Shown piece after piece: positions 34,321 to 45,284 of a DNA stretch of 64,000 nt; position 1 is the stretch's first letter; every line of letters starts with the position of its first letter. Location of the stretch: NCBI RefSeq assembly GCF_030272615.1, contig NC_081415.1, positions 377,877,892 to 377,941,891 of the forward strand, in the 5' to 3' direction. Under the pieces are notes generated by a model, which was not told the origin of the DNA, searched no databases, and saw nothing but the letters and a program-made list of their open reading frames with translations. This DNA is from Cryptomeria japonica. Taxonomy: Eukaryota > Streptophyta > Pinopsida > Cupressales > Cupressaceae. Made by a program: the position numbers and the translations under genes.

Positions 34321-34860
34321 TTATACTAAAATGCAATGATGATTATGTCTAGCTTTGTACTTTGCTTGAGACTCCCTAAACCTCTCCTGCATTTGAAAGT
34401 GTATTTGCTGTATCTCTTTTATGAAATTTTCAGCTTTGTGAACTTTTGAGTCCACCTTCTGTTGTTTCACTTGTGGCTGGCCTATCATAACATAAAACGT
34501 TCTTGGTATAAATAACCAATGCATGCATCAAAAAGATAGACTCCCTAAACCTCTCCTGCATTTGAAGGTGTATTTGCTGTCTCTCTTTAATAAAATTTTC
34601 AGCTTTGTGAACTTTTTGAGTCTACCTTCTGTTGTTTCACTTGTGGCTGGCCTATCATAACATAAAAAGTTCTTGGTATAAATAACCAAGGCATGCATCA
34701 AAAAGATATTTGTTAGTTAAAGAATGGATTGCCTTTATATATGAATTCTGGATGTATGCCAGTTTTGTATCCCAAGTGTTAAGATGTCTCATATTATACC
34801 CCTTAAGAGTTGAACCAATGCTCTATTGACTACCTCAATATGCCAATCTATTTATAGATG
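34321..34860 (-). pseudogene. Ty3/Gypsy integrase fragment in RKP intron 2
   Basis: On the minus strand EVVNRALVQLLRGI (near 34830), then in a shifted frame TWDTKLAYIQNSY, and IQQIHFQMQERFRESQAKYK (34321-34524) correspond to the end of a gypsy integrase core and its C-terminal part. It is broken by a frameshift, a stop and a 169-bp duplication. It is an isolated relic; no LTRs were found around it. Confidence 0.65.
34370..34709. repeat. 169-bp tandem duplication in the gypsy fragment
   Basis: GACTCCCTAAACCTCTCCTG begins at 34370 and 34539. Both copies run through GTGGCTGGCCTATCATAACA to CATGCATCAAAAAGATA. Confidence 0.9.
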
Positions 34861-35758
34861 GAAAGTAGTTGATGTAAATACTATTTATATGGTGTTACAG
34901 CAAAACATTGTCTACCTTTGACTCAATTGCACTGCTTCCTGATTCCCTGCAAATTTGCAACTAGTTGTGCCTACTATGCATGTCCTGATGAGCTCCTGTT
35001 TGTAGTTGTGCCCTAAAAATATCAGACAACTAGGCTATTCATAAAATATTTGGCCCTTTTGTAGTTTTCGAGGGTTTCCCAAGTTGGCGAGAGATTGATT
35101 AAGATTTCAGATGCAATTTAAAAGCAAACAAAATATTGAAAATTGCAGTCAACAAGTTTTCAAAAAGACAGGAGTTGTTGGGGTAAAAAATCGTTTGTGG
35201 GACAGGTTAGCACAAAATCTGAATTTTTTTTGGAGACTTTTTGCATTCTCTGGAAAAAGGAATGCCTTAATGAAGAGTTTTCAATCACAGAAAATGAAGC
35301 ATAATGTAAATAGATTTTACTTGAGAAATATTAAGAATTCTTTGACTTCGGCTGACATATCTAGTATAAAATGTTTTCTATTTACCTAAGTGAATATCAA
35401 GCAACATTATTTAAATTCTTTTTGATGTCAACAACTGAATTTTCTATCTCCAGTTTTTTTAATACCCATTTAGTAGTGTGGTTATATGATATAACCACAT
35501 AAACTAAACATAAACTGATAGAGGGTGAAATTTCCCTTACTGATATAACCAGTCACACCTTGTGTCAAAGAATATCAATTTGATCTAATGATGCCTTTTG
35601 TCAATGGATAATGGATAACCAGATGATGTAATAACACACACCCAATAATAGCTATGTGGTGTAATGTAGTCATTTGGTTGAGAGTTTTTGACATCAGAAT
35701 TTTATATGTTTTAAACTTTTTGTGTTTCTTAAATTATTGATTATGGTGCATATTGCAG

Positions 35759-35897
35759 GTACAAAGTTTCTCTTTCGGCAAGGTGGAAACAAAGGGGAAT
35801 GTATGCAACATGCATGTGGGTAGTGCAATTACTTTTGATACTGAGTAAAACTGATCAAATTTTTCTTTATGTACCGGAGTTCTATTTAGAAGCACTG
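35759..35897 (+). CDS. RKP: RKP/KPC1-like E3 ubiquitin ligase, exon (46 codons)
   Basis: The acceptor TATTGCAG precedes and the donor GTATGT follows. The first base completes the Trp codon split with the previous exon. The peptide reads YKVSLSARWKQRGMYATCMW, then VVQLLLILSKTDQIFLY and VPEFYLEAL. The alpha-helical, hydrophobic character and the VPEFYLEALVDCF junction with the next exon fit plant RKP. No damage is seen. Confidence 0.82.
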
Positions 35898-36060
35898 GTA
35901 TGTACTGGTTCTATGCTTGTATTTTGAAGTTGTTAGTAAAGCAAGATCTTCTAATAATGCTTGATAAACTTAAGATAACCATGAGTATAATATTGTAATT
36001 GTTGATGAGATTGAATGTTACAAATATAATATCAGCTTATTGTAGACTTTTCTTTTGCAG

Positions 36061-36144
36061 GTAGATTGTTTCCATGCACTTAGAAGAAGTGATCCTCCAT
36101 TTGTTTCTCCTGGTGCTCTTTTGCAGCAAGGACTCACATCATTT
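36061..36144 (+). CDS. RKP: RKP/KPC1-like E3 ubiquitin ligase, exon (28 codons)
   Basis: A short exon with acceptor TCTTTTGCAG and donor GTATGT, phase 0 on both sides, 163 bases after the previous exon. The peptide begins VDCFHALRRSDPPFVSPGAL and ends LLQQGLTSF. I expected a following VTFVVTHFND-type exon but found none in the rest of the window. The next intron is therefore probably also very long, or the exon was missed. Confidence 0.8.
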
Positions 36145-36647
36145 GTATGTCACTGATTCCTTCTCTCAAGTTTTCTCTAGGAGTCTCTCTCAAGTTAGAA
36201 TTTGTTTCAGATGGAAAACTAATGTAGTGACCTGTGCTGCTTGTTAATTAGAAAGATTATAGATGTTAGGTATTGTAGTTTTCTATTTTTTAGACTATGG
36301 GCTTTTGATCACCTAGCTGAAGACCACAGCATAATTTAATTTGATGGGATTGTATATTACAGTGTTACAAGATTCGAACTCGGCCAAGATTCGACAAGCT
36401 GATTTTTGACTCAAACTCGGATTCGGTACCCTGACTCAGCAAATTGAAAAACCCTTGAAATTTAGAGATTTTAAATATAAAACTTGTTTGATATGCGCTC
36501 TAACCAATAAACTTAATGTAATGTCCCTTTTTGTAAATTCTTTGGAATTAGGGACTCTCAACTCACAAATCAATTGCAGTAGATTTCTTTACAATCAAAG
36601 ACTCTAAAAATCCCTTATAAAACTTATATTGTGGATAATCTAAGTTG

Positions 36648-37373
36648 CCGGTTCAGGTTCAGTTTTGAAGAACTGGTACACCGGTACGGCAAAAAAGGGT
36701 TTGGGTTCGTTTGGGTTCATTAGTACAAAAGCATGTAATATATATATATAAGTTACCGGGTTCGCTGGTTGGGCAGTCGGATACCGGTCCAGTTCGCATG
36801 GGGTTTGTGGTACTGGTCCGGTTCGCACACCGGTCCGTATATCTGCTATGTCATCCGCAAAAAACAATGGCAGTCATCTGTCACTGCAACTAAACAGCAA
36901 CTAAACAGCAACTATTTGCAGCCCGAGAAATAGAAGTTCCGGCAGAATATAGGCAGCAGGGGAAATTTTTAATTGTTTAAATTAATTTTCACCCCACGAA
37001 AACAATCATTCATCTATTTATATATGTTGGCTATCATATTTTAAATATATGAATGCACCATGGCCATTGAATTAAATTAAATTATATTATATAATATACA
37101 AATAGTATTGCATATATATATATATATTATATTATATTATATTAATAATTTATATTATATAATAAATTAATAATATATTATATTACATAATATTATTGTA
37201 TATTCATATTATAATATATAATAATATAATATATATTATATGATATTATAATATATTATATTTTTTATTTCATATATATATATATATATAATTTTTACAT
37301 TGTTTTTGTATTAACAAACCCAAACCCCTTTTCAAAATTTGGTACTGGTGTACTGGTTCTTCGAACCCGAACC
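36648..37373. mobile_element. Non-autonomous TIR element with ~85-bp inverted ends and (TA)n core
   Basis: The left end (GCCGGTTCAGGTTCAGTTTT..., GAACTGGTACACCGGTAC, GGGTTTGGGTT) matches the reverse complement of the right end (GCGGTTCGGGTTCGAAGAAC, CCAGTACACCAGTACC, GGGTTTGGGTTTG) over about 85 bases with moderate divergence. Several CCGGTCC/GGTTCGCA motifs lie just inside. The centre, 37085-37290, is almost pure A/T with TATATA runs. A clean target duplication was not resolved, so the superfamily is uncertain (hAT-like by sequence style). Confidence 0.6.
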
Positions 37374-38253
37374 GCTTTTCAAAATTTATGCAGCCTATAA
37401 GCACAAATAGATTAGCATGTCACATAGCACATAAACTTGTAATCATAGCATCATGATCATACCATAATAGCATCATATACATCAAGTTTAATATCAAAAT
37501 GACAAAATATTCAAGTTTCATTGTTTCAACTTTCAACAATTTAAAGTTTAATCATCAAATTGATTCTCTAAGTCATCATCCTCATTCTCCTCCTCCTCCT
37601 CCTCATCAGTACCATTGACATTGACATTAGATGAACCAATGCCAATGCCTCTTGCACTTGCACTATAAGTTTGCTCGCTATCTGAGTCATCAAATGCAAC
37701 AAGTTGAGAAGTGGAAGCATCCAAATAAGTATGCTCTAGCTCTATATCCCACATCTTCGATTCCCCTTGGTTGCAGTTACGTTGCTTGTGTGAAAGAAGA
37801 CATCGGTTGGAATGCACATATACTAAATTCTCAGCTCCTTTTGATTGCAATCTATTGCGCTCTATTGAGTGGACGAAAGAGTATGTGCACCGATTTCTTT
37901 TTGAAGCAGATGAACTAGCAACCTATAAATTTCTTTTTGAAACAATTAAAGTAATAAATTTATAAAATTTAAAATTAAAAAATTACTAGTGACCTATAAA
38001 GACAGTAAACTATAAATAAACTTGTGATAAATTTTAATTAATTAAACTTGTCATAAAACTTTGACAACGAGGGGTTGTAGGTTTTGGAAGCATGTGCCAT
38101 GGCAGTACCGCGAACTATGAGCATCCTTCTTGGATCTATGACGAAGAGCATCAACACTTAGACCATTTCCATTTGCAAATTCTATGAACTTATTTGTAAT
38201 AATATCTCGCAAATCATCATTAGGATAGAGTCTAAGGAATGCTGCCTTGTACC

Positions 38254-38771
38254 CTAAGTCACAAGGTTCGAATTCGAATTCGAATTTGACGGCCATGAAA
38301 TTCGGATAAAATTCGACAAGAGAAAAATTTGAAAAAAAAAATCGGATAAAATTCGCATTATATAATTTTGTTAATTTTTTTAAATGTGTATACTTCTAAT
38401 AAATTCGACTAGCTGATGAAGCAGTTGCAGAAAATACCCATGAGTGCGACCCAGCAGTTGCAGAGAATACCCGCGAATCGCAACCCAACAGTTGCAGATA
38501 CAGAGAATACCCGCGACCCAGTAGTTGCAGTCTTGCAGATACAAAGAATAGCAGCGTTTCATAGAGAAAATCTGCCAAAAATCTTAAAAAAAACCCCTAA
38601 ATGCTTTTCAAAAACCTAGAAAAACTCTTTTTAAATTTTTACTCTAATTTGAAAAAATGACGTCATGGCCGTACGAATTTATGGCCGAATTTGAACGAAT
38701 TTTTTATAGAAGTTTGGAATTCGATAAAAATCGAGCTTCATTCTTGAAAATCGCCGATTTCTGTGACTTAG
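38254..38771. mobile_element. hAT-type MITE 1 (518 bp), TSD CTTGTACC
   Basis: It starts CTAAGTCACAAGGTTCG and ends CTGTGACTTAG, giving a 10-bp perfect terminal repeat CTAAGTCACA. The 8-bp duplications CTTGTACC are at 38246-38253 and 38772-38779. The transposase frame on either side joins exactly (SDGYK to AAFLRLYP) when the MITE and one duplication are removed. Inside lies a small imperfect array of CAGTTGCAGA-type repeats with ATACCCGCGA (38417-38545). Confidence 0.9.
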
Positions 38772-39006
38772 CTTGTACCCATCAGACACTTCTAGATCTC
38801 TCCATGGTGCAATCCTTCCTGGTTTATCAATAAATTCATTGCTATAGTACTTTGGTGTCAAGGCATAGGCAAGAAGATGCAAAGGAGTGGTCATCTTATT
38901 CCACCTTTCTACAACAATTGCTTCCACTTGTTTGAAGAATTTTTCCTCGGGGTCATTCTCTCTTGCATGTATAATGCACTTCATTTTTTCAAGCATTGAG
39001 TCAATG

Positions 39007-40202
39007 TGTGATGTCCCCTTCTAGTTGACATCTGTCAGCTGAGTAGATTAGCCTATTACTGACCCTCGTAGGCTGATGAGGTTGGGTAGAGGGTCCTCCA
39101 GAGTTTGATTGACCATCTTCAGAGCAAGCACTCCAGGTCTGGTCTTCGTTTGAGGTCTTGAGGACTCCGTTTGAGAAACTTTCTATTTTTAGCAGTCCTG
39201 CTATTTTTAGCCAGTAGGCTGGGCAAGGACAGATTATGGTTTGGCAGTTTCCAGTTCAGACGGCAGGCTTTTTTGATGGATACTTAGAGAGATATTAATA
39301 TTTGATTATTGTAATTAAATATTAAATGGCGAATTTTAATGTTTTAATGTTTTAAAAGTCACTTTAAGTCATAACTTAAGTGAGGGTCTATTTCTCATCA
39401 GATGGGGCCAGTTTTTTATTAAAAGGAGAACAATTATTTTTATTTTGACTATTGAAGTGTCGAAATAAAATAATTAAAGTTAAAAACATTTTGCAAGCCA
39501 AATCACACTTTCTTGGACATCGCGCCAACCCTAAAGGAGAGGATTAAAGAAGATTTTAGGTCTTCTTTCTTTTATGCCGAGTTTTGATATTTTGTTTTGG
39601 AGCTCTGAGAGGAGTTTTTGGCCAAGGGTTTCAGCAGGAGATTCTTCTGCAGTGATCAGTGGTATCGGTACAGGAAAACGTGGGATTCTTGTGCAGCAGC
39701 ATCAGAGGCTGTGAAATATCAGTTGATCTTGCTCTTCCAGTTGGTTTCATTCAGGAACCAAGGTTGTGCATATTAGACAGAGAAGCATTATTATTTTTAT
39801 CAGTGTGTGGTTGCAGCAGCAGATTGGGAACAACCAAGGCGCCCACAGGAGGGATTCATTGTGGCTGTACGGCTGCCTGGGAAATAGCGCCAATATTCTA
39901 AGGGCTGCGATTTTTGCATAGGGAGCAATAAAAATCAATAAATAAAATAAGGAGGTATTTATCTTTTATGGTTTGTTATGTATTCAGGGTAAATGGAGGG
40001 TGAACGAATGTAACAAGGGTTTGATCAGTTAATCTCTGAATAAGAAGTTATTTCCAGCGCTTTCCTATGTTTTTTTTATTTTGATCTTGTAATGGTTAGA
40101 ATATATTTGCTGCTTTAAAAGAATGCGTAGAACAAACACAAAAACGCAACAGGTTCAACTAAACTACAGTGTCAAAGTTGAGGGCCTCTTGAGGTTCTTA
40201 CA
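39007..40202. mobile_element. Solo LTR (1,196 bp), TSD CAATG
   Basis: It starts TGTGATGTCCCCTTCTAG, ends GAGGTTCTTACA (TG...CA), and is flanked by CAATG at 39002-39006 and 40203-40207. On the minus strand the hAT frame resumes across it (VYDSI to DSMLEK). There is no internal coding region or second LTR, so it arose by LTR-LTR recombination or is otherwise a solo copy. Its TGT-ATGTCCCC start resembles LTR starts at 43129, 43650 and 53932. Confidence 0.85.
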
Positions 40203-42119
40203 CAATGCTATCATAAACCTCACCAATGCAAGGCCTATCCATGTCAGTATAGCGAATCATGCTCATAATGGGCTCAGTGAAACTAAGGAGATATGTCACA
40301 AGATGCCACCATGACTCATTCAATATTCGTTCCCTAATTTTTGCTGCCCTCTCCTTGCTACTCTGCTTCCATATAGTCCAATTTGTGTTGATCACCATAT
40401 TGCAAAGTGCCACTTTAACTTTCACAAGTAGTCTCAAGATGATTGTGTTTGATGCAAAACGGGTCTCAACAACCTATAACACAAATTAATGCCAAAACGA
40501 TTAAAAAATAAAGCCAAACTCTAAAGAAGAATACACAATATAGCTTACACAATGATACTATGAACATTGAAAATTTAAAAAATCAGAAAATGTAAAATTA
40601 AATTACTATTTCACTTACCTTCAATAGCTCCAAATCCGAAAAAGATTTAAAAATCCCTTGAGACATGTGGTGGTTTGTGATGAACATCTGGATGTCCTCA
40701 ACCTTTGCATACACATCTTTGATCCATTTAATTTTTTTCCCAATCCTTTGTAGCATAAGATTGAGTGAATGGATCACTCAAGGTGTCCAAAAGATGTGAT
40801 CATAGCGTTCCTCAACCAAGAAACCAACAACTCTACAATTTTTTGTGTTGTCTGTTATGACTTGGACAACATTGTGGGGTCCCACTGACTCAATGGCGGA
40901 GATGAGAATATTTGCAATAAATTGGCAATCTTTTACTTGGCCTTCACAATCCACAACTTTCAAAAATATTGCGCCTTTAGGGGACACCTCTATGACATTG
41001 ATCAAGGGAAGATTTTTAGAATATTTCCACCCATCTGAAACAATTGATACACTTGTCTCAGCCCATGAATCTCTTATGGGTTTCAATGCATCTTCAACCC
41101 CCTTCACCTCTCTTTCCAATAAGGTTCCACGTACCTTCTCATAGCCTAGGCCCTTATACCCTCTTTGAGATTCGTTAACACTTCTTAACATTTGCTTCCA
41201 AAATGGGGAGCAACAACATTGAAAGTCAACCCATTTGCATATATGCACCTTGCTACATCTTGGTCGGCAATGTCTCGACTCTCATTTTTAAATTCGGTTT
41301 TCAAAGGCCCCTTTGTTCTTTTGTGTGTCAAGGGTGCTTCACTTTGAGGTTCAGCTGTGGAAAAGAAGGGGTTGTTTTCTACTACAACATTGGGATTAGA
41401 TGGGGGTTGCATTCCCTTTATTTTTTTTTGTTGCGGTTTGATTCAATATGTGGGCTTCTCTCTCTTCTACTGTTTCATGCTCCCTAATATATTTCATCGC
41501 TGTCTCATCTGGTATAGGTTTGCTGTCTTTTCCAGGGCATTTTTTGATGTCTCTTCTTGGTATTCCACACAAATGGCCTACCACCCAAAAATTTGAACTA
41601 TTACGTTCTACACCACATCCTTGGCATCTCCAGTGGAATCCCCCACCTCTTGGAAGCGGTCTTATAATGTCAACATACTTCCATAGGGGAGAATTTGGAT
41701 CATTTCTTTGTTTTGATATTGATTGTTCATTTGTGGCAATAGAGGAAGAGGTAGATGCCACTCTAGTTCTTATGGCAAGAAATAATATGGACACATTCAA
41801 AACAATTAATTTTTCATGTTTGACAATTTGTGTAACAATAATAGTTGAAAAAAATGTTGAAAAACGTACCTCTTTCAACCAATGGGAGCTTGCAAATGTG
41901 TGGAAATGATGTTGCAACACTTGTTGAAACTTCAAAAGTTAGTTTTCAACAACTCCTAGTTGATTTTGGAAGCCAAACTTCGTTCACCCTTTCTTCAACT
42001 TGCTAGCAAAAAACTATTGTTTGCAACACAAACGAGGAGAAATGAGCAAAGTCAATGTTTTAAAACTCACTTTTAGGGTTATGTTTTAATTTTTTATGTG
42101 GTGGATTTGAAAAAAAAAT

Positions 42120-42310
42120 TAAATTTTGCAAAAAAACCCCCCTTTTTGGGCCGTTAGACCCATGGGTTTGACTTGGGTCCGCCTACGTCCATCCTGGCAC
42201 AAACCACACTTGTGAATCATGGACCCTGTTTGGACCATAGGCGGATTGGACCAATACTGGACCGGGCTTGGATGAGGGGGCTAGGGGGCGAACCCTGCAA
42301 CCTAGGGGAT
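42120..42310. repeat. Subterminal-type repeats upstream of hAT pseudogene 2
   Basis: This GC-rich block 5' of the transposase has recurring GGACC/GGTCC, GGGTCCGCC and GGCGGATTGGACC motifs in both orientations. It parallels the block upstream of hAT pseudogene 1. It is likely the element's own subterminal region; the terminal repeats were not resolved. Confidence 0.45.
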
Positions 42311-44432
42311 AATTGATACCACTTGGTATAAAAAATGATATATTATGATCTGCTATATAGTTATATCCTGATCTGCAGTTATGGGGTTAACTTTGCTCTT
42401 CTTGATATGACAATATAAATTGTGCTGTAAGCTTTCTCTCCAATCGCTTATAGCAATGATGATAGGATTGCCGTTTGTGATTATACTTTGGACGTATGCA
42501 ATAGTTATGGTGCTGTTCCGGATTATGTTCTTTAAATGTATGCAACTGAGTTTGCCAATATGGTGGCTGCTCAAATGAGTGATCCAAATATGTACAAGTA
42601 TATAAGTAAATAAACAATGTCAAATGATGTTGATTGGAATGAGATCGATCCTCTTTTAATGTCTTAGGATACTGAATGGTTGCACCTCTTACTTGAGAGT
42701 AGATGTGGCCTTCCCTTAATCACATTTTTTCATTACTTACACAAATCGGCTATGCACGTAATCACATTTTTTCATTACTTACACAAATCAGCTATGCACC
42801 TTCCCATGAGCAATTGTTAATCATACAAATCTAACTGTTGCCTTAGCATGATTAAGTATAATAATTAATAATTTATTGGATACCTAATCGATAGATTAGT
42901 AAATCGTGGTTTTTACTTCATGATCAATATAATCATCTATTCATGTCTAATTAATCTCTCTTCTACCGATAATGAATGTTGCGTCTGCATAATGATGATA
43001 TCAATTTGGACTGCCTTCATATATGATCGATGCATATAGTTCCCCTTGGTTGGTGGAATCATGAATATTCTCTTCGATGTGTATGCTTCTGTGTGGCATC
43101 GATATTATGATCTATGAGTATTGCTAGTGTAATGTCCTCTACTAGGAGGCTGCCAATTCCTGTAACTTAATAGCAGTTCTGATCTGATCTGATCAATGGT
43201 CCTGTCACTGGATGCTTTTGATTCCTTTCCTTTATATCTCTCAATGTGAGGGAGAGGTCACACCTCTTCATTATGGATGCCCTTTGGCAAGAGACACACC
43301 CTTTCACCATTAGCACCATTTGAAAGAGTGCAACTCTTCTTTATTTCTGTCCTTTGAAAAGGACATGTTGATGTGTTTTTTAGACACCTCTAACACAGAA
43401 TAAAATACCAAAGTATTTTACCCTCTCTTGAATCAAATCACCTCGGATGCTAAATATATGGGTCAACCAAGATGACTCCAAGGTTCCTAATGTCAGTTCT
43501 TGACGTGTGGGTAACTCAATGGCTAATGTGATTTGCTGTATGCACAAAGGGACTCACATAATTATTCTAATTTCAAGCTTAGGCTTTCATGAATGGAAGT
43601 ACGTTTGCCACGGTTTTTCAAATGACTTATGATTTTGCAAGATGAGTGTAATGTCCCCTACTAGATATAAGCTTGTTTAGCAACAATTACCTAATTTCAA
43701 TACATTCGTAACTCAAATTACTTTGCTTAATTAGGGGACATTTCCTATCTAAACTCAATAATAGTAAATCTGAATCAGATACTTATCATAATGCTAAAAA
43801 ATTATTCATAATTTCATAAATCGGAGATAGGGCTTGAAGCTTAGCTTATATTTGGAGAGTGGAGAGTCAATTAAGATAACCTGCACCAACAAGGAAAGGC
43901 ACACACCTACAAACATAGTCATTCGTAACTAGTTATAATCTATTCTGCTGTTATAATAGAGAGGCAGATAGTATATGAGACGTGAAAGGATTGCTTGGGT
44001 CCATTGTCTAGCAAGCCCAAGGAATGGTTGCTTCTAAACCTCCTTGCTAGACTTGGCGTCCCGTATTGCTACTCTTTCAATCTTTTATACTTTTACACAC
44101 ATCTCCATCTTGGTGAGATTGGCATGGGGGGAGTAACTGTTTCCTGGACTCCATGGGTCCTTATGACCACATGTGAGCCCCTCGTCACCATTGGAATACT
44201 TCCCCATCCTTCTCACACATGATGGTCTTAGCAGACACAGTTTCTAATGAATTACTTTATACTGATTGTATAATGCCTAAGTACTGTAAGAGTTAATGAA
44301 TTTTCAGTACAGCAATGACTTTGATATAAACTGACAATACAGATTTTCTGGCTTTCCATAATATTATTTGTGCAGTCTCTAATTTAATTAGACATCATCA
44401 AAGACTGATAGGAAACCCTCTATAATCATGAC
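42311..44432. other. Repeat-derived intergenic/intronic DNA with LTR pieces
   Basis: There is no gene. It holds a 42-bp tandem repeat (42717-42799), two LTR-start-like sequences TGTAATGTCCTCTACTAG (43129) and TGTAATGTCCCCTACTAG (43650), and a reversed LTR-end fragment from 43366 (TGTTGATGTGTTTTTTAGACACC). That fragment resembles the end of the LTR at 21034. A 40-bp stretch containing TTCTGATCTGATCTGATCAA (about 43170) recurs near 45660. Confidence 0.5.
42717..42799. repeat. 42-bp tandem repeat, two copies
   Basis: TAATCACATTTTTTCATTAC begins at 42717 and 42759 with one or two differences between copies. Confidence 0.9.
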
Positions 44433-45276
44433 CTAAGTCACCTGGTTCGCCGAATTTCATGGTTGAAGTTCGAAATTCAGCAAACATTAAAAAACTGTAT
44501 GAAGTTCGTTTAAATTCACCATTAAATTCTTACGGAACACATTTTATTAGGGTTTTTAAGAACAAAATTCCTCCTACTCGCAGCTAGGGCACACCATATT
44601 TCTTCAAGGCGCAATAACAGAGAAACAGTGGGTGAGAGGAGATGATTTACGTGATGAGCTACACCACGACAAGATCACATAGCATTAAGCACATCGTCGA
44701 ATGTAAGTCTGCTCGGGATCACAGAAAAACAATGGGTGTGAGAAGTCTGCTCGAAGTTGCGATGGCCGCCTGACTTTCATTCGTTCCCTTCGATCCTGGC
44801 TTAGCTTTCATTCGTTTGACCTCTCTCCTGTCGCGACTTCATCCAGAGATATTAAGTTTCTTATATGTAGTTTTCTTTTCTATAGTTTAATTTTTTTAAA
44901 ACATATATTTTATATTTTAATAATTTACTATCATTAAAAGATTAATATTAAATTTAATTTATTTACATTAACATTTAATATATTTAAACTTAATATTATT
45001 TTACTTTACTTGTTTAATTTTTATTTTTTAATATTAATATTTAATAATAATTAAATATATTTAAATATCTAAATTTAATTTTTAAACTTATCAACTTAAA
45101 TATAATATTATTTTAAACTTTAGTATTTATAAATTATAATTTTGTGAATATATTACTTATATTTAAAAAATAAAATTATATAAGGCGAATTTAATGTCGA
45201 ATTTTTACCCTTGCCGAACTTCATCCGAATTTTATGGTTGCCTAACTCGAATTCGAATTCGAACCTGGTGACTTAG
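44433..45276. mobile_element. hAT-type MITE 2 (844 bp), TSD ATCATGAC
   Basis: Ends CTAAGTCACCTGGTTCG and CGAACCTGGTGACTTAG form a 17-bp terminal repeat with one mismatch. The 8-bp duplications ATCATGAC lie at 44425-44432 and 45277-45284. The first nine bases and the GGTTCG/GAATTCGAATTC subterminal motifs are shared with MITE 1, so they are one family. The interior is partly AT-rich (44870-45180) and has no coding sequence. Confidence 0.92.
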
Positions 45277-45284
45277 ATCATGAC

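Larger units (their letters stand above)
37548..41935 (-). pseudogene. hAT-superfamily transposase pseudogene 2 with two nested insertions
   Basis: Read right to left: a BED finger (WKYVDII, WRCQGCGVE, GHLCGI, KKC) at 41396-41935, then DUF659 (VSIVSDGWKYSKNLPLINVI) at 40778-41200. Next comes the core IHSLNLMLQRIGKKIKWIKD, with an intron at 40474-40618, then VVETRFASNTIILRLL. The late region AFLRLYPNDDLRDIITNKF leads to the C-terminal block TYSFVHSIERNRLQSKGAEN (37780-37925) and an acidic tail ending at 37548. Frameshifts near 41400 and 41205, TGA at 40776-40778 and a stop near 38051 inactivate it. A solo LTR (39007-40202) and a MITE (38254-38771) split the remaining frame. Confidence 0.88.

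Noticed and set aside
36360-36450. Possible hAT end (GATTCGAACTCGGCCAAGATTCG)
   Set aside because: It resembles subterminal motifs of other elements, but no partner end or duplication was seen.
37085-37290. TA-rich stretch as an origin or matrix-attachment site
   Set aside because: It is explained as the low-complexity core of the TIR element; nothing else supports a specific function.
41448-41909. Plus-strand open frame of 153 codons opposite the BED finger of hAT pseudogene 2
   Set aside because: The opposite strand carries the clear zinc-finger motif; this frame is its shadow.
43366-43649. Complete reversed LTR insertion starting TGTTGATGTGTTTTTTAGAC
   Set aside because: The start resembles the end of the giant LTR family in reverse, but the other terminus and a target duplication could not be found. 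Kept only as a fragment.
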